DNA of 64,000 nt from Echinometra lucunter (Eukaryota > Echinodermata > Echinoidea > Camarodonta > Echinometridae), in assembly GCA_029962745.1 (NCBI GenBank), contig CM057152.1, positions 26,534,507-26,598,506 of the forward strand. The letters are read 5' to 3'. Below the pieces are notes generated by a model that saw nothing but the letters and a program-made list of their open reading frames with translations, did no database searches and was not told the origin of the DNA. Position numbers and translations under genes: made by a program. Positions within the stretch are counted from its first letter, which is position 1; each line of letters opens with the position of its first letter. This document shows, piece after piece, positions 35,842 through 49,003 of this stretch.

Positions 35842-38000
35842 GGCGCGCCGCCGCTCACGACTACGCCCCGCTCAACTGTTACACGCAAAATAATGAATAG
35901 GTGGGGCTGTAGTGTTATTCATGATTTCTGCTTCGCCGACTGCAACCAGCTGCTCCTTTGCTTTGTTACAAATTTAATTTGCATAACCGTTTACAATGTA
36001 ATAAAAATTATTTTCTCTTACCTTCCTCTACATGAACTATGATTACCTGTAGACTAAAATCTATCCCCAGCCAGGAAAAAGAATTTTCAGCATGTTTTTC
36101 AGGACGTGTTTACGTTAAATTGACCGCTTTCTCTTTCTCGGGAGATTAATTCCGAAAGGTCGACTGTGATTGGTTCCTTCAAGATCATAGTCAACTTAAC
36201 TAGTCTTTGTCAAAGCACGCCGCGGCTTTTCTTTGACAAGGATTTCTTTGACAAGGAAGGTGTAAGGAATGTGTTACCCGGGGGGGGGGGGGGGGGTGGC
36301 ACAATGGACCGAAGACAACCACCCCCCCCCCCCCCCCCAAAAAAAAAAAGCAAAACAAAATTAACAAAAATAATTAACAAACATAAACACAAAACAAAAA
36401 CAACAAACAAATGATTTTTCAATGGCATGCTACCGCATGGTTCCTTTTAATGCTTTGAGGCTTAGTGTAGCCCATAGAGATCCTATATGATCCCTATGGT
36501 GTAGCCCTAATTTTCTTACTTTTACTTATTATAGCACTATCGTAAATTGTAAAATAGGAAATAGGGAGAAAGAGAGTGAGGAGAAAGAGAGAGAGGGGGG
36601 GGGGGGATAGAAAGAGAGATGCATGCACAGGAAAAGAGTTGATCCGACCCTAATTCTCCGTCTCTCATTTCATCCACTAGATATCTCCCCCCCCCCCCCC
36701 CCCACGCCCGTTTAACCTACGCAACAAAAGCGAAATTCATCTGATAGACCTACTGCGGTACAAAGATTCATGTTCTGTGGATACATTTAACCTGTGGCTA
36801 CACACTGATAAGGTCTCATTCTAAAATTACATGTCAACTTTTACATCCCCCCCCCCCGGCCCTCCATATTAAAATTATCAGACTTCCGGAATTTGGCTTT
36901 TAGGAAATTTATAGATCCTGATGATACACAAAATGAGATTGTGAAACAACCATAAAATTCGCCCCTATATATCTTGTTCTTGGCTAAATATTTCCACATT
37001 GCAAGTATTCTAATTACTATATTTTACGATGAGCGGACCGTCGCCTGACTCTCCTATAAGGAACTAATCTCGAATGATTTAGTACACCGTCACCGTCTCG
37101 GTGAAATATTCGGCAGACGACTTGACTTTCAGAGATGTTGATGGTCATCAAAGAGATAAATCACTGTAAAACAGGTATGATTGAAACGATTACCAGTAGG
37201 TGGGGGATGCTTGTACTTCATTTCGCCAAGCAGTAAGATATGCACATTGGCATTTTTTCCCGAATAACTGTTTTACTTGACTCACGTTCACCTTTCTGTT
37301 ATCGCTTAAGCATATACCCCCTTTTGAAGAAAATCAAATCGAAATAAAACATAGGCGTAGGTGGCTCTTTTGAAGTGGGGGGGGGGGGGAGGGGGTGGGC
37401 GTTGAAGCTCACACCCTGAATTCTTTTTAATTTAGGCCATCATGTGCGTCAAGCCCTTGTGGTCGACGCCAAAGGCGTCGCTTGGGGGGGGGGGAGGGGG
37501 TGACCCTATAAATTCCCCCTGCACACAAGAAATTATCTTAAAACAATATTGTTTTTGCTATTGCTTTAATGGAATGTATAGGGGCCCGCAAAGCGTTTTT
37601 TAAAATTTGGGAATAAATGACGTCTCTTGCTAGATTATTAACCTTGCTGTTTTTAAATTTTGGGAGCGAGCAAAGCGAGCAAGCCGAAAATAACCACTTT
37701 CTGTTATGAGAGAAGTGTTATTTGGTCATATAGGCCTATGAGATATGATAATATTTAGTCATCGCACTGCCAAATGTGGCTCTATTTTGGCACCTCACTG
37801 GTCCAATTATTTGCTGCTGAAAACCACCCTGTTCTAAGGCCCCGTCACATAATTATGAGCGAATCGAGCCAACGAATGCCTAGCGAACAGCTATTTTTTA
37901 AAAGTCCAGATACGCTCAAATTCTTGGCCACAATAGAGTTCCAAAGGTCCCGTCACATATTAGCTAATTTGAGAGTATTTGAGCGTATCTGGACTTTAAA

Positions 38001-38073
38001 GATGATGGATTTTGTCTACTGTTTTGTTGGAAATGAGAAAAAAATAAAACTGAAACTGAAACTGAAACTGAAA
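38001..38073 (+). mobile_element. 73-bp insertion with (ACTGAA) tail, only in copy B
   Basis: Splits the sequence GACTTTAAAGAAATAGC that is uninterrupted in copy A. The insert starts GATGATGGATTTTGTC and ends in four ACTGAA-type units, like the 3' end of a retroposon with a simple-repeat tail. A short AAAGA duplication is possible. Confidence 0.55.
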
Positions 38074-38881
38074 GAAATAGCTGTTCGTTAGGTATTCGTT
38101 AGCTCTATTCGCTAATATGTGGTCTGAGTAGAGGCCAAATCGGCTTCATATCGTAGCCGATCGCAAGATTGCTATGAGTCACTACGATTTTGATTGAATT
38201 CGCTTATATTCCTACAGGGAGGCTCGCAATAGTCTGGAATTGCCATTTTAGTATTCATTCCACTGTTTGGAACTTTGCTCGTTAAGATTTTACAGGTTGG
38301 AATGTTCATATAAAATGCTATTACAATTTTTTTTCAAAAATCGGATCGCAGACGGATCGTATGGTGTGCACCGGGCTTAAGTTAGAAAACATTAGCGAGA
38401 GACACGAGATGCAAACCAAATTTCTTGCATAAGAATAGCAATTATTGATAACCGGCATGGGGGTCGAAATACTTGAAATGCCAGAGAGCGAAGCGAGCGA
38501 GCGTGCGCTTCCAGGTTTTTCCCTTTTCTTTCTTTTTTCCTTCCGCTCTTCTTTATTTTCTCTTTCCTTCTTTTCTTTTCCTTACCTTTTCATCTTTTTT
38601 CTCTTTTCTTCTTTCCTTTCTTTCCTCTTTTTCCCTTTCCCTTCTCTTTCAAAATAAGGGGTTTTCAGCCATAATCAGAAGGGGGAAGGGCGGAAGGGTA
38701 TTCCCCATCCCCAATTTTTTTTTACTTGGGGGGCTAAAGCCCCCAGCCCTTCGGTTCTAACGCCTATGAAACATAATGAAACAAAATAAAAGAGAACAAA
38801 ATAATCCCTCAGAACAAAAACAACCAACAAATAAACAAACGAACGGACGAACACGAAGTATAAGACCTTTCAGCAGGGTTA

Positions 38882-39795
38882 GAATAATAATAATAATAAT
38901 AATAATGATGATAATAATAATGATGATAATAATAATGATGATGATGATAATAATAATGATGATAATGATGATGATGATAATAATAATGATGATAATAATA
39001 ATGATGATGATGATAATAATAATGATGATAATGATGATGATGATAATAATAATGATGATAATGATGATGATAATAATAATGATGATAATAATAATGATGA
39101 TGATGATAATAATAATGATGATAATGATGATGATGATAATAATAATGATGATAATGATGATGATGATAATAATAATGATGATAATAATGATGATGATAAT
39201 AATGATGATGATGATAATAATAATGATGATAATAATGATGATGATGATAATAATAATGATGATGATAATAATGATGATAATAATGATGATGATGATGATG
39301 ATAATAATGATGATGATAATAATGATGATGATGATAATAATGATGATGATGATGATAATGATGATAATAATGATGATGATGATGATAATAATGATGTTGA
39401 TGATAATAATAATGATGATGATGATAATGATGATGATGATGATAATAATGATGATGATGATAATGATGATAATAATGATGATGATGATGATGATAATGAT
39501 GATGATGATAATGATGATGATGATAATGATGATGATGATGATAATAATGATGATGATGATAATGATGATGATGATGATTATGATGATGATGATAATGATG
39601 ATGATGATGATAATAATGATGATGATGATAATGATGATGATGATAATGATGATGATGATAATGATGATGATGATGATAATGATGATGATGATGATGATAA
39701 TGATGATGATGATGATAATGATGATGATGATAATGATGATGATGATAATGATGATGATGATGATAATGATGATGATGATGATAATGATGATGATG
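38882..39795. repeat. (AAT/GAT) array, SINE tail, copy B
   Basis: About 914 bp, three times the copy A array. It grades from AAT-rich at the left to GAT-rich (runs of four to five GAT) next to the SINE at 39796. The Met/Ile frame of over 300 codons through it is an artefact. Confidence 0.93.
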
Positions 39796-40055
39796 GTTCT
39801 TGTATAGCGCTCATGTCCGTCAGAATTGGCGCTCCTGGCGCTCCACTGTTATTACCCCGGCTAAAGCAAGGCGGCCATTAAAGAGCTCATAGCATTTGAA
39901 GGAATTTCTTCCCACCGGGTACCCATTTACTACACCTGGGTTGAGAGTGGCAATTGTAGATTAATGTCTTGCCAAAAGACATTGGTGCCACGGCGGGCCC
40001 GAACCGCCAACCTTGTGATCTGTCCTGCGACGCATCCACTAGACCACTTGCACGT
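39796..40055 (-). mobile_element. tRNA-derived SINE, copy B
   Basis: Counterpart of 24234-24498, with a short deletion in the head (the CGACA between AGACCA and CTTGCAC is missing) and a few SNPs. Confidence 0.8.
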
Positions 40056-41493
40056 ACTGCTTATGGAATCTTCATAGGGAAAAACTGCGATTTTGAAGGG
40101 AAATAAATTACAAAAAAAGAGAAAGTTACAGTGAAATATTTCACTATAATCATCATCATTATTATTATCATTATATAAAAAAAGAAATTACAAAAGAGAA
40201 ATTAAAGTGAAATAGTTCACTATGATTTCGTAATGTCATTCCTACCCCAGCCTCCCCCCCCCCCCCCCCCCCCCCCCGCTTTCCTCCATTCCGTTGGAAA
40301 TGATTACCGGGATGAATGTGTTTTGGGGGGAAAATTACTGAAGGGAAAAATTTCTGCCCACCCTAGCAGACAATCTTTCATCCACCCTAGATATCAGCAT
40401 TGGTATTCAATTATTCATCATGGAAAGGAAATTGAATCACCTCATGCGACAAAACACAGATTTATGGGAATGCATTGAAAGTTGAAAAATGTATCAGGAT
40501 TTGCAAAATTTCATTTTATATCATTCATGTTTAAACAAAATCATAATAATCATTCGCCGCGATGACGTCGAACTGAACGCCAAGATTGATCTTGAAATAC
40601 CATAAAAGATAATCATTGCAAAAAAAACAAAACAAAAACAAAAAAACATCAGAAACTTCGAAGTAGAAATCTCTCGACAGAATGTGACAGCTGTAAACAA
40701 GGTTTTCATAATTAAGTAAATACTTTTGAATATTACTCAAGAAAAGAAACATATACATTATAATATATCGTTATATAAAGCAGGAAAGAAGAGATTAAAG
40801 AAAGGGTGGCACTTTAGGAAATGAGGGCTAAGAGAAGGAACTTGTATTGAGACATGATGTACTACATGACTTTGTAATAATAGTTTTGCTCATTTTTAAA
40901 ATGTATGTAACATAGACGTAGAGATCTTACAATTACATGTTAATCATTAAAGAAAGAAAAATAGTTTCAGGAGAGTTTCACAATGTGTCCACTCGTGATT
41001 TCTATTCATTATCGCCAGCAACAAAAACTGCATCCAAAAGACAACATAAATTCCTAAAGCTACAGATTATTACAAAGGTTCTTCTTGATATATCTTCAAA
41101 ATCTGTCGGAAAGATTAGGGTAAGACTGATTATTTGAATATATCTTAAAATTATTTGGCGCAGCCATCTTTCCTTACAATTTGTTCCACAAAATATGTGC
41201 CTCATACAATTCAAAACGTCTGCTCTATACGTATCGCAATACAAATATCATTATATTTTTTTGTGTGTGGAAACAGTATATCATTTTTTTTTTTTTTTTA
41301 CCGAGCGTCGATATTTTTGTCTAAAATATCCCAATTTTATTTTCTTACTTATACATGAAATATTATTATTTAACTACTTTTAAAACCAGGTCAAATGTGA
41401 AAAGTTACTATACCGTGAAAAATCTCGAGGCTCGGAAATCTTGATTGAAAGGATGGGCACTTTTCTTTCCTGTGAAACCTTCATCAGCGAGTT

Positions 41494-41530
<37 letters not shown>

Positions 41531-41913
41531 CTGAGTTTAGAATGAGATTGAGATTGTGAAATTAAAACAACAACAACAACAAACTGAGGTGTAACGATCG
41601 GGTGAGCATGATGAATGTTAGTTATCCTGCACATAATTATTCCTCACCACATTTTGATTTATCGGACGTGCTGAGAATAATGGCTAGTTTGTTCCAACCA
41701 TCTGCTCTGATTGATAGAGGGAAATGAATTTCAGGTGTAATTTGTCTGGCTAGAGGATCTCCTCAAGCATGAAGGTTCATGCAAGCGAGATTCTTTTTTT
41801 TTTTTCCTTTAAGAAACTTAACGATATTGTGCAGTGAAAGTTTAGAAAAAAATGGCAGAAAGTATAAATATATGTGTGGCGAAAAACATGAGAGAAAAAT
41901 GATTATAATTATT

Positions 41914-41918
<5 letters not shown>

Positions 41919-41955
<37 letters not shown>
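41919..41955. repeat. (GA)n microsatellite
   Basis: About 37 bp of near-pure AG dinucleotides just outside the duplicated block. Confidence 0.9.
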
Positions 41956-41956
<1 letters not shown>

Positions 41957-41979
41957 CCCTCGGCCTCCTCATCTTATCC

Positions 41980-42178
41980 TGCTGCTGCTACTGCTACTGC
42001 TGCTGCTACTACTACTACTACTGCTACTACTACTACTACTACTGCTACTACTACTAGGTTTCTTCCTACTATTGCTACTGCTGCTACTGCTGCTGCTACT
42101 GCTACTGCTGCTACTACTACTGCTACTGCTGCTACTACTGCTACTACTACTACTACTACTACTACTAATAATAATAAT
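41980..42178. repeat. (CTG/CTA)n compound trinucleotide array
   Basis: About 200 bp of CTG, CTA and ACT units with one break near 42057-42067, ending in AAT repeats. Poly-Leu and poly-Thr frames over it are artefacts. Confidence 0.92.
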
Positions 42179-42251
42179 AATCTATCCTAAATTATTTTGT
42201 TGTTGTTTTTGTTACTTTTGTTGTTTTGCATTTTTCGGAGAAGGCGGTATC

Positions 42252-42346
42252 TTGTAAATGGACAAAAATATGGATTGATCTTGAATCATAATTCAAGATC
42301 AATTTGTAAATGGACAAAAATATGGATTGATCTTGAATCATAATTC
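42252..42346. repeat. 52-bp tandem duplication with hairpin
   Basis: TTGTAAATGGACAAAAATAT starts at 42252 and again at 42304; the repeat ends near 42346. The first copy closes with GATCTTGAAT-CATA-ATTCAAGATC, a 10-bp-arm hairpin, so slippage at the hairpin probably made the duplication. Confidence 0.9.
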
Positions 42347-45242
42347 CCATAGTTCCATGGATGCGAATATAACTCTCCTTACTTTACAACAACAAAAAAG
42401 GCAAATCATGCAACAGACAATCCAACTCTCTCACCTCAAACAATTATCCCCTAAATCAGGATCATTATGCTTTCTTAGGAGGATGGCCAATCTCAAATAA
42501 AATTCTCTCACCTTTTCACCTCTTCTCTTTTGTTTAGCAACATCTACCATGTCCACCACATTAGTTTCAAATCACCGTCTTAAGGGATACACAAGCGGAA
42601 AAATAACAATTATCACGTCACGTTGTTTTGTTTTCCTTCTCTTCTTTTAAAAACTTTTAAAGTTTTATTGGTTTATCATAACAAAATTAAGTGATTCATT
42701 GTTATTAAAAAAAGAAACAACGATAAGTTTACATGTTACAAAGCCTGATGAATCAATAAGTAATCTGCATGACCATTATAGAATAATAGCGAGAATTAAT
42801 AGGATGTACTCGTTTAATATTTCAATACTTGTGCTTTCTGTACAAAACACGATTGCAGCTACTCCATTTTATGATGACACAAAACATAAAAACCCACAAA
42901 CAGAATCATTTTGCATTCCTGCTTTGACATCATGTTCTGGCACTTTTGATATGGTGCTTAAAATGGGTACAAAGTGGCGGTAACACCTGGGGCCCGTAAC
43001 ACAAAGGTTTGCGATCGATCGCAAATTTAAAACAACCATTCTGATTGGTCCAGGGTCACCTTTTTGAACGAGATGCGCATGAAACAATGGTTTTGATTGG
43101 TTGTTAGAACTTTGCGATTGATTGCAAATCTTTGTGTTACGGGGCCCCTGGTTATAATCATATTTGTTTGTAAAGCGATGAAACTAGTATAACCATACGG
43201 ATTACTTGGTACATGTTGAACGAGCTTTATTTGGCCTCGTCTCATGAAGGATTGCAGTTGATCCCACTAACTCGCATACATGCTCTAATCAGTTGTGGTC
43301 TGTTCACCATGCATTAATGTGGTTTAATAATACATGATTGCAAACTAACTTTATTGATATCAGCTATGTCTGACAAAGATATACAGAAAGCGGTAACAAG
43401 AAGGTCCAACATGATTTCATGAAACCATCTTCATCTGCGCATCTACTCGAAAGCAGTGTCGATTTTTTTTTCAATCAAACTGCATTAGGAGTATCCTTGA
43501 ATATGTTTTCTTGCTTTCTAACAGTTCGAACTGTATTATTCTTCATTCAACATTGTTCAAAAGCATAGATTTGTTACCCAGTACCATACGCATGTTCTAA
43601 TGCACTGGGGCAGCCATTGTTTATCAATTTCGTGATGAATGTAAATAACCTTCTATTTGCATACTAACTACCCAATATTATCACCAGAATGTTATGCCAG
43701 GATGTTAATTCTTTCCTTCTCCATTTTCAGTATAAACGTCAAATCATGTCAAACTGAATAACTTATAGAAAAAGAAAATCAATATAGAAGAAAATTCAAG
43801 AATCTTGTCTTAAAACAGGATCTTCGTCCGATAGTAAATGGAAAGATTTATTGATTGTGACGATGCTTTTTTGACAAAGCGTCGTATTTTTGGCAACCCT
43901 TTTTATTCTGTCGGCATTCTATTTTGCTCGCCGTACGAATAGAAACCACAGCAATGTATAAAAAGTATACGTAATTCACTTTACTAAATGAAAAAATAAA
44001 TTTAAAAAATAACTCGCCCATAATTATATCATGTGCAGTCAAATCTTTCTTATGTCTCCTTTGGGTGACTCGCATTTCTTTCTCACTTATTTTCAAAGAC
44101 AGAATGAATCACACAAATAAATGAGAGCAGAAACGGGAATCAGAAATGCCTGTACTGAAATTGTTCTATGTCAAGGTATTAAGAATTTTTATCGATCCAG
44201 TAGAGAGGTCTTGCTCTATGTACGATTGTATGCTTTGGTTTCCATGCCAGCTTGTGACGTCACTGACCGTACTTCATTTTCAGAAATATATCGAATGTGC
44301 GCCCCACAGCTCTAGAAAGAATTGCATACCTGGGAATGAGTTCGCGCTCTTTATTATTTTTTTTTTTACTCTTCATCATCAAAGAGGCATTATCCTTCAA
44401 AAGGAATAACAAATGAATGCAGATCATAACAGCTGCATGGATTGCTTTGTTAAATGGCATAAACAGTGTCATTTACAGTAGGTTTTTAAAATCCATAATG
44501 GGTAGTCAGTGACGATAAGGCCGAACGCAGTTGAGGATCATTGCTATACAAGGATATATATCCGTCACATGTGAGGTGGAGTTTGTGAAAATGGAGTTTG
44601 TGAACAGCAAATTTTTCCTAATAAAAGCTAATTTTGTACCACAAAAATAAGCTTTACAAATAAACCAAGAAAAATCGATTCTTTAGATGCTTCCAAGCCA
44701 CCGAATGGTCCATAAGCATGAGATGTAAACGATTTCCTTACATTTTTTTTAAAGGAAATACTTTAAGTTTATATGTTGACCTTTAAATCCTTGCTTTCAA
44801 TCTGTATTACAAATAAATAAAGGTATATTTTCGTAATCAGGTTTGGGTGAGGCGTGAATATACATGTATTAAGTCCATGGTCAGAGTAAAAAGTATAGTC
44901 GAAAGAAATACTTGGCCCATATTTGTTAATCCGAAACGCATTTGGTATACCTAAGACAAAGTCTTAATAAAACATTATCCATTTGGTCTTTTATGGTGTG
45001 TATTTTGCTGGTGTCCTCCCTTTAAAAGTTCTTGAGGTCGAATATTTTGGTATGAGTAAACGAGTCATATGTCGAAGAGTAACTGTGCCCAAGTAACTGG
45101 TGTAAGGAGACCCTCGCATGAAATGTCATGATATGCATATTTCACTGTAACTGAACTAATCAGTCGAAAGTGGCCGTCTTTCTGATCTCAAGAGAAAAGA
45201 GATTGGTCCGGTATTATAATAAAGTTTTATTCTTTTTGTCAG
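42347..45242. other. Intergenic DNA with element P2
   Basis: Apart from P2, AT-rich unique-looking sequence. Short ORFs at 44121-44409 overlap in different frames and lack protein-like character. Confidence 0.5.
42987..43150. mobile_element. Palindrome-ended foldback element P2
   Basis: 164 bp. Ends CTGGGGCCCGTAACACAAAG and its reverse complement with minor changes. Just inside lie TTTGCGATCGATCGCAAA (43008-43025) and TTTGCGATTGATTGCAAA (43111-43128), the first a perfect palindrome. The core has CTGATTGG and TTTTGATTGG (inverted CCAAT boxes), shared with P4 read in reverse. No coding sequence. Confidence 0.85.
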
Positions 45243-45521
45243 ACAGAGGTGATACACCATTCAGATCTTTCTAATGAGGCCCTACTTAAGTGTCCTTGTC
45301 AGTTTGCTTGGAAAAGTCACGTGTTTAATTTTCCCGGGCTTATACGCCCCTTTCTTTTAAAGATTCCAGAGTCGAAAAATGGGCTATATAGTTTGCCAGA
45401 AAAATCACATGTTGAAATGATTACTTCCAGTGTTAAATCGTATTTGTCCGAAATTTCATACGAACGACTATTTGGTCAAGTTGTCTCTTTGCTAAAACCG
45501 ACGGTCGATCCGCAAATTTAG
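45243..45521 (+). CDS. Possible 3'-terminal coding exon, unknown product
   Basis: A good acceptor (TTTTATTCTTTTTGTCAG ending at 45242) opens directly into a 92-codon frame, T-E-V-I-H-H-S..., containing LLKIPESKNGLYSLPEKS and ending KPTVDPQI. The stop is followed 39 bp later by AATAAA (45560-45565). There is no ATG at the start, as expected for a downstream exon. The composition is protein-like, but I recognise no family and found no partner exons, so it may be chance. Confidence 0.28.
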   Translation, partial: TEVIHHSDLSNEALLKCPCQFAWKSHVFNFPGLIRPFLLKIPESKNGLYSLPEKSHVEMITSSVKSYLSEISYERLFGQVVSLLKPTVDPQI

Positions 45522-45902
45522 TGATGATTACTGAATGACTTCTCTAAGCCATACCTTAAAATAAAGCAATATAATAAGCGTCATTTAACTTATTTAAGAC
45601 GTTTGTGTCATTTAAACACATTCTGGTCTGTGAATGTTGCCTGTTTTAATTCATATTTACAGTATCATTTTCTTTTTAGTTCTATTTTAAAAAGATAGTC
45701 AAGTTCGTAGTTGTCAAAAGGTCTATTTTCCGTCTGTTTATAGAGTCATGCGGGGGCGACGCTAGGGTATTTTGATGGGTGGTGGGGGGATAATTTTGTT
45801 TTGTCATAACCTTGACCCACAGGTATGTTTATGTTATGTTTTAAATGAACAAATTAAGCTGTCATATAGTTGCATGGCCCTGCCCACTCTTCCACTCTTA
45901 TT

Positions 45903-45947
<45 letters not shown>

Positions 45948-48829
45948 AACACTTGATAATCAATGTGGGCGGTCGCCCTGTCTCCCTGTAGCACGTCCCT
46001 GTCGTCATGAATGTGAGTAAATTTCAACCATCACTGCAGCGTCGTTTCTTCTTACATGAATAGTCTTGTCAGTGCGAGTAAGAAGGAAATAGTCTTTAAA
46101 AAAGGGGGGGGGGAGAAAGAAAGAAAAAAGACAAGAATAAGGGTGCGTTCGTCTGTGTGGTAGGCAACCTCGATCAAGATCAGTGAGTGCTATGAAGGCC
46201 AGTTTGAAAGCCAGCCCATCTACCGTTTGGGTAAGCAATGTCTTTGAAGCAGTGAAGTTTGGTAGATCATACAGCAATGGCAGTATTAAAGTGGTGAGCT
46301 CGGGCGAAATGATTGACATAAGTACAAGTCTCCCCTGTCTAGTACTTTCCACCGTCTGTTTATGGGTGCAAATAAACCTTCAAGAGAAGCAAAGATCAAC
46401 ATATATTTTCCAGATAGTATGATACTGCAGTTTTAAATAATGTGAACGATGTGGTAATACAGTCGTATTTCATTAAAAGGCGAATCGACAAAAGATGAAG
46501 AAAGTTTTGGTACATTCATGTAATTGTCTAGTCCGTAAAGAAGTCGTCCTTGTCACCACTGAATGACTTCTCTATATAAAATTACCGAGACATCGTGTTA
46601 ATTTAGTTCAAGCTCAAGTTAAGTCATCGGCATACATGTAAATTTCCATTTTCAGTCATTTCATTAGGACTTTACACATTTCCTAACGATGAATGCCAGT
46701 TATTGTCGAAGATATGTCTCTACGAATCTTCCATTAAGAATTAGTTCTATGATTTGAGAGTAAATATTGTCATTTCTTTTTGGCATTCAGAATTTTAAAA
46801 AAGAAGAATTTTCAAATGTAAAATATACATTCCACTTTAAAGTCATTGTGTGTGGATTGGAGAGTCGTAATTCCTCTCTTATTCCTGTAGTCAATGTACG
46901 AAATGAAAGATTAGTTTGAAAACTAAGGGTGCAGTCTATAATCCATCAAAGTACCTAAAAGTCAAAGCCAAGAATCATCGTTAACGTTCGTGGTATGCAG
47001 TAGTCCATTTAGTTTTAAAAGGTAGGGCCCTGGGCATCATTAAGTCAACGCGGTTCAGGAGATACTCATTTAGAATTAAAGAGTTGGCCAAGTCTAGATT
47101 TTGCCTTCTTTGATGTCTCTGAATATTTCAAGAGCAGTCCAACGGTCTATGCGCTCCCTTCATGTCTGATATCTACAGCTGGAGAGTGCGTGTCGTGTAC
47201 CCTACAAAACTCTTTGGCATAAGCCCCTCGGGATACTAGGTTCCTTGCCAAATGAATGATTATTTGCCAGATCATCCAATTACTAATAAGTCCGATGTCA
47301 ATATTATGTCTATTGAAGGCAGGGAGGATGGGTAACCTCTGTTGTTTATAGCACCCGATGGGTAAGACCCTTTTTTCAAATCAAGTCAGTCTAACAGTAA
47401 CTCTTGCAGATTCTGATGTGTCGCGCATAGGTAATTTCCTTTGGGCATGTTTGGGTGACAAGTCATAACGAAAAGTAAAAACTGTCGTTATTTAGAACAG
47501 CATATCCGAAAAAAGCCTTTGCCAAAAGATGGGGATATGATTTGATTTGTCAGCATGTCTCCTATTAATAGAAATAGTCATGGAGTTGTGCCATATGATC
47601 TTATAGAGTCGCAGGTTGTTGATACTGGTACCATGAGTACCTGAGAATAATTTTATGCATTGTCTATTAAGCATGATCTAGTTAAACTCTCATTAACACT
47701 ACAGACTGGGTTTATTTAAGGTCTAAGTTAATCAGCTTCTTTTTTCTCAAATTGGCAATAATTTTTTTTCACTCCTACATGGTTTGAAAAAGAAAATACA
47801 AATGTATATATCAACTGATGAAAATAAAACTTACAAGATTTAAAACAAAGCTTGCCTAGTGACATATAAAGATAGCAAATATATTCATTTTACACTGCTT
47901 TGCCAATTAAGATGATTCAGTAATTTGTTACAATCAAATCGCTTTCATTTGTAAAGTGGACAGTGTACTGCATAAGCAATAGACTCCAACATTTTTCTGA
48001 TTTTAGCTCTTTCTACTCACGTATAATACGTTAATCCTATAGCCGCCTGCATCAACAGATAATGCAAGCGTAACTAAAAGGAGACACAGTACTGCAGTGG
48101 GTTAGGGCGGGTAATAGTCAGTCGGTTGTGTAAAATAGGCATTGGAGTATGTCATACGTCATGCAGGGTACCAAATCGTCACAATCATCTATGGCTATCC
48201 AAGAGGTTACTATAAACTCCTTGGGCCAACATTGGACAGTTCCGACCAATTGTAACACTATAATGTTCAACCTAGTCCCCAATGAATTTATGTTTCCGAG
48301 GCTTTTGATGAGGAAAGGCAGCATGTCACTTTTCTGACGTTAGTACTTGCTGTGAGCGTGTAGTTACTTCGAGGTCATTGTCATTATCATCGTCTGTAAG
48401 TCTAAGTTTTTCCACGTGTTTCATCAAGTTTTCGTCATAATGCTCAGTCTAAGTGTTCACAGTTCCTGTCAAATTTTCGTCACCTTTCTCGTCTGTAATA
48501 CTCGATGGTGCAGGTTTGTAGTTCTGATGCGGTGTTCGTCAGTTGATTTTTCTTAAGCTCGTTTGTAAGTACTTTACAGTATTGCCTCAATTTCTCGTCA
48601 ATATGCAAATACCATAGGAGATATCATTTTGATATGTAATTGCACATGTACCAGTCTATCAAGCCAATACATGAAATTACAGTTTATCAAACCCAATAGT
48701 CGTACTGTCATTTTGAATTTGCTCTGTGCCCGGTATCACCGTCATAATTTTATAGGGTTTCATTAAGACCCCACAGAGGCAGTCCTTCGTCAGCAGATGG
48801 CGCTTTGACGGCTTAGGTAATCAAGGGCT
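45522..48829. other. Intergenic DNA
   Basis: Contains a (CT)n microsatellite at about 45908-45944, a short G tract near 46107, and overlapping short frames on opposite strands at 46005-46422 with no recognised product. Otherwise nothing identified. Confidence 0.5.
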
Positions 48830-49003
48830 CTGGGCGCCGTTTCATGAAGGTTGTCAGCACTGACAAGTTTTCAGTCACTGACAGTTACCATAGTAACAGT
48901 CAGTGATCAGTGCTTCTCAGCCAATCAAAACCAAGGATTTTAGAGAAATTGTCAGTGACTGACAACTTGTCAGCGCTGACAACTTTCATGAAACGGTCCC
49001 CTG
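48830..49003. mobile_element. Palindrome-ended foldback element P3
   Basis: 174 bp. Ends GGGCGCCGTTTCATGAAGG and CTTTCATGAAACGGTCCC. Palindrome TTGTCAGCGCTGACAA at 48967-48982, near-perfect TTGTCAGCACTGACAA on the left, and a further inner hairpin around ACTGACAGTTAC. The core GCCAATCAAAACCAAGGATT matches P1's GCCAATCAGATTCGAGGATT. Confidence 0.85.

Larger units (their letters stand above)
26692..41742. repeat. Duplicated block, copy B (likely haplotype 2)
   Basis: Starts directly after the gap with the sequence found at 9162, only 16 bp before the CEP128 exon 3 donor, and continues past the end of copy A into single-copy DNA. It lacks copy A's 2.6-kb hAT, LINE tail and 251-bp MITE, and carries a foldback element that copy A lacks. 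Confidence 0.95.
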
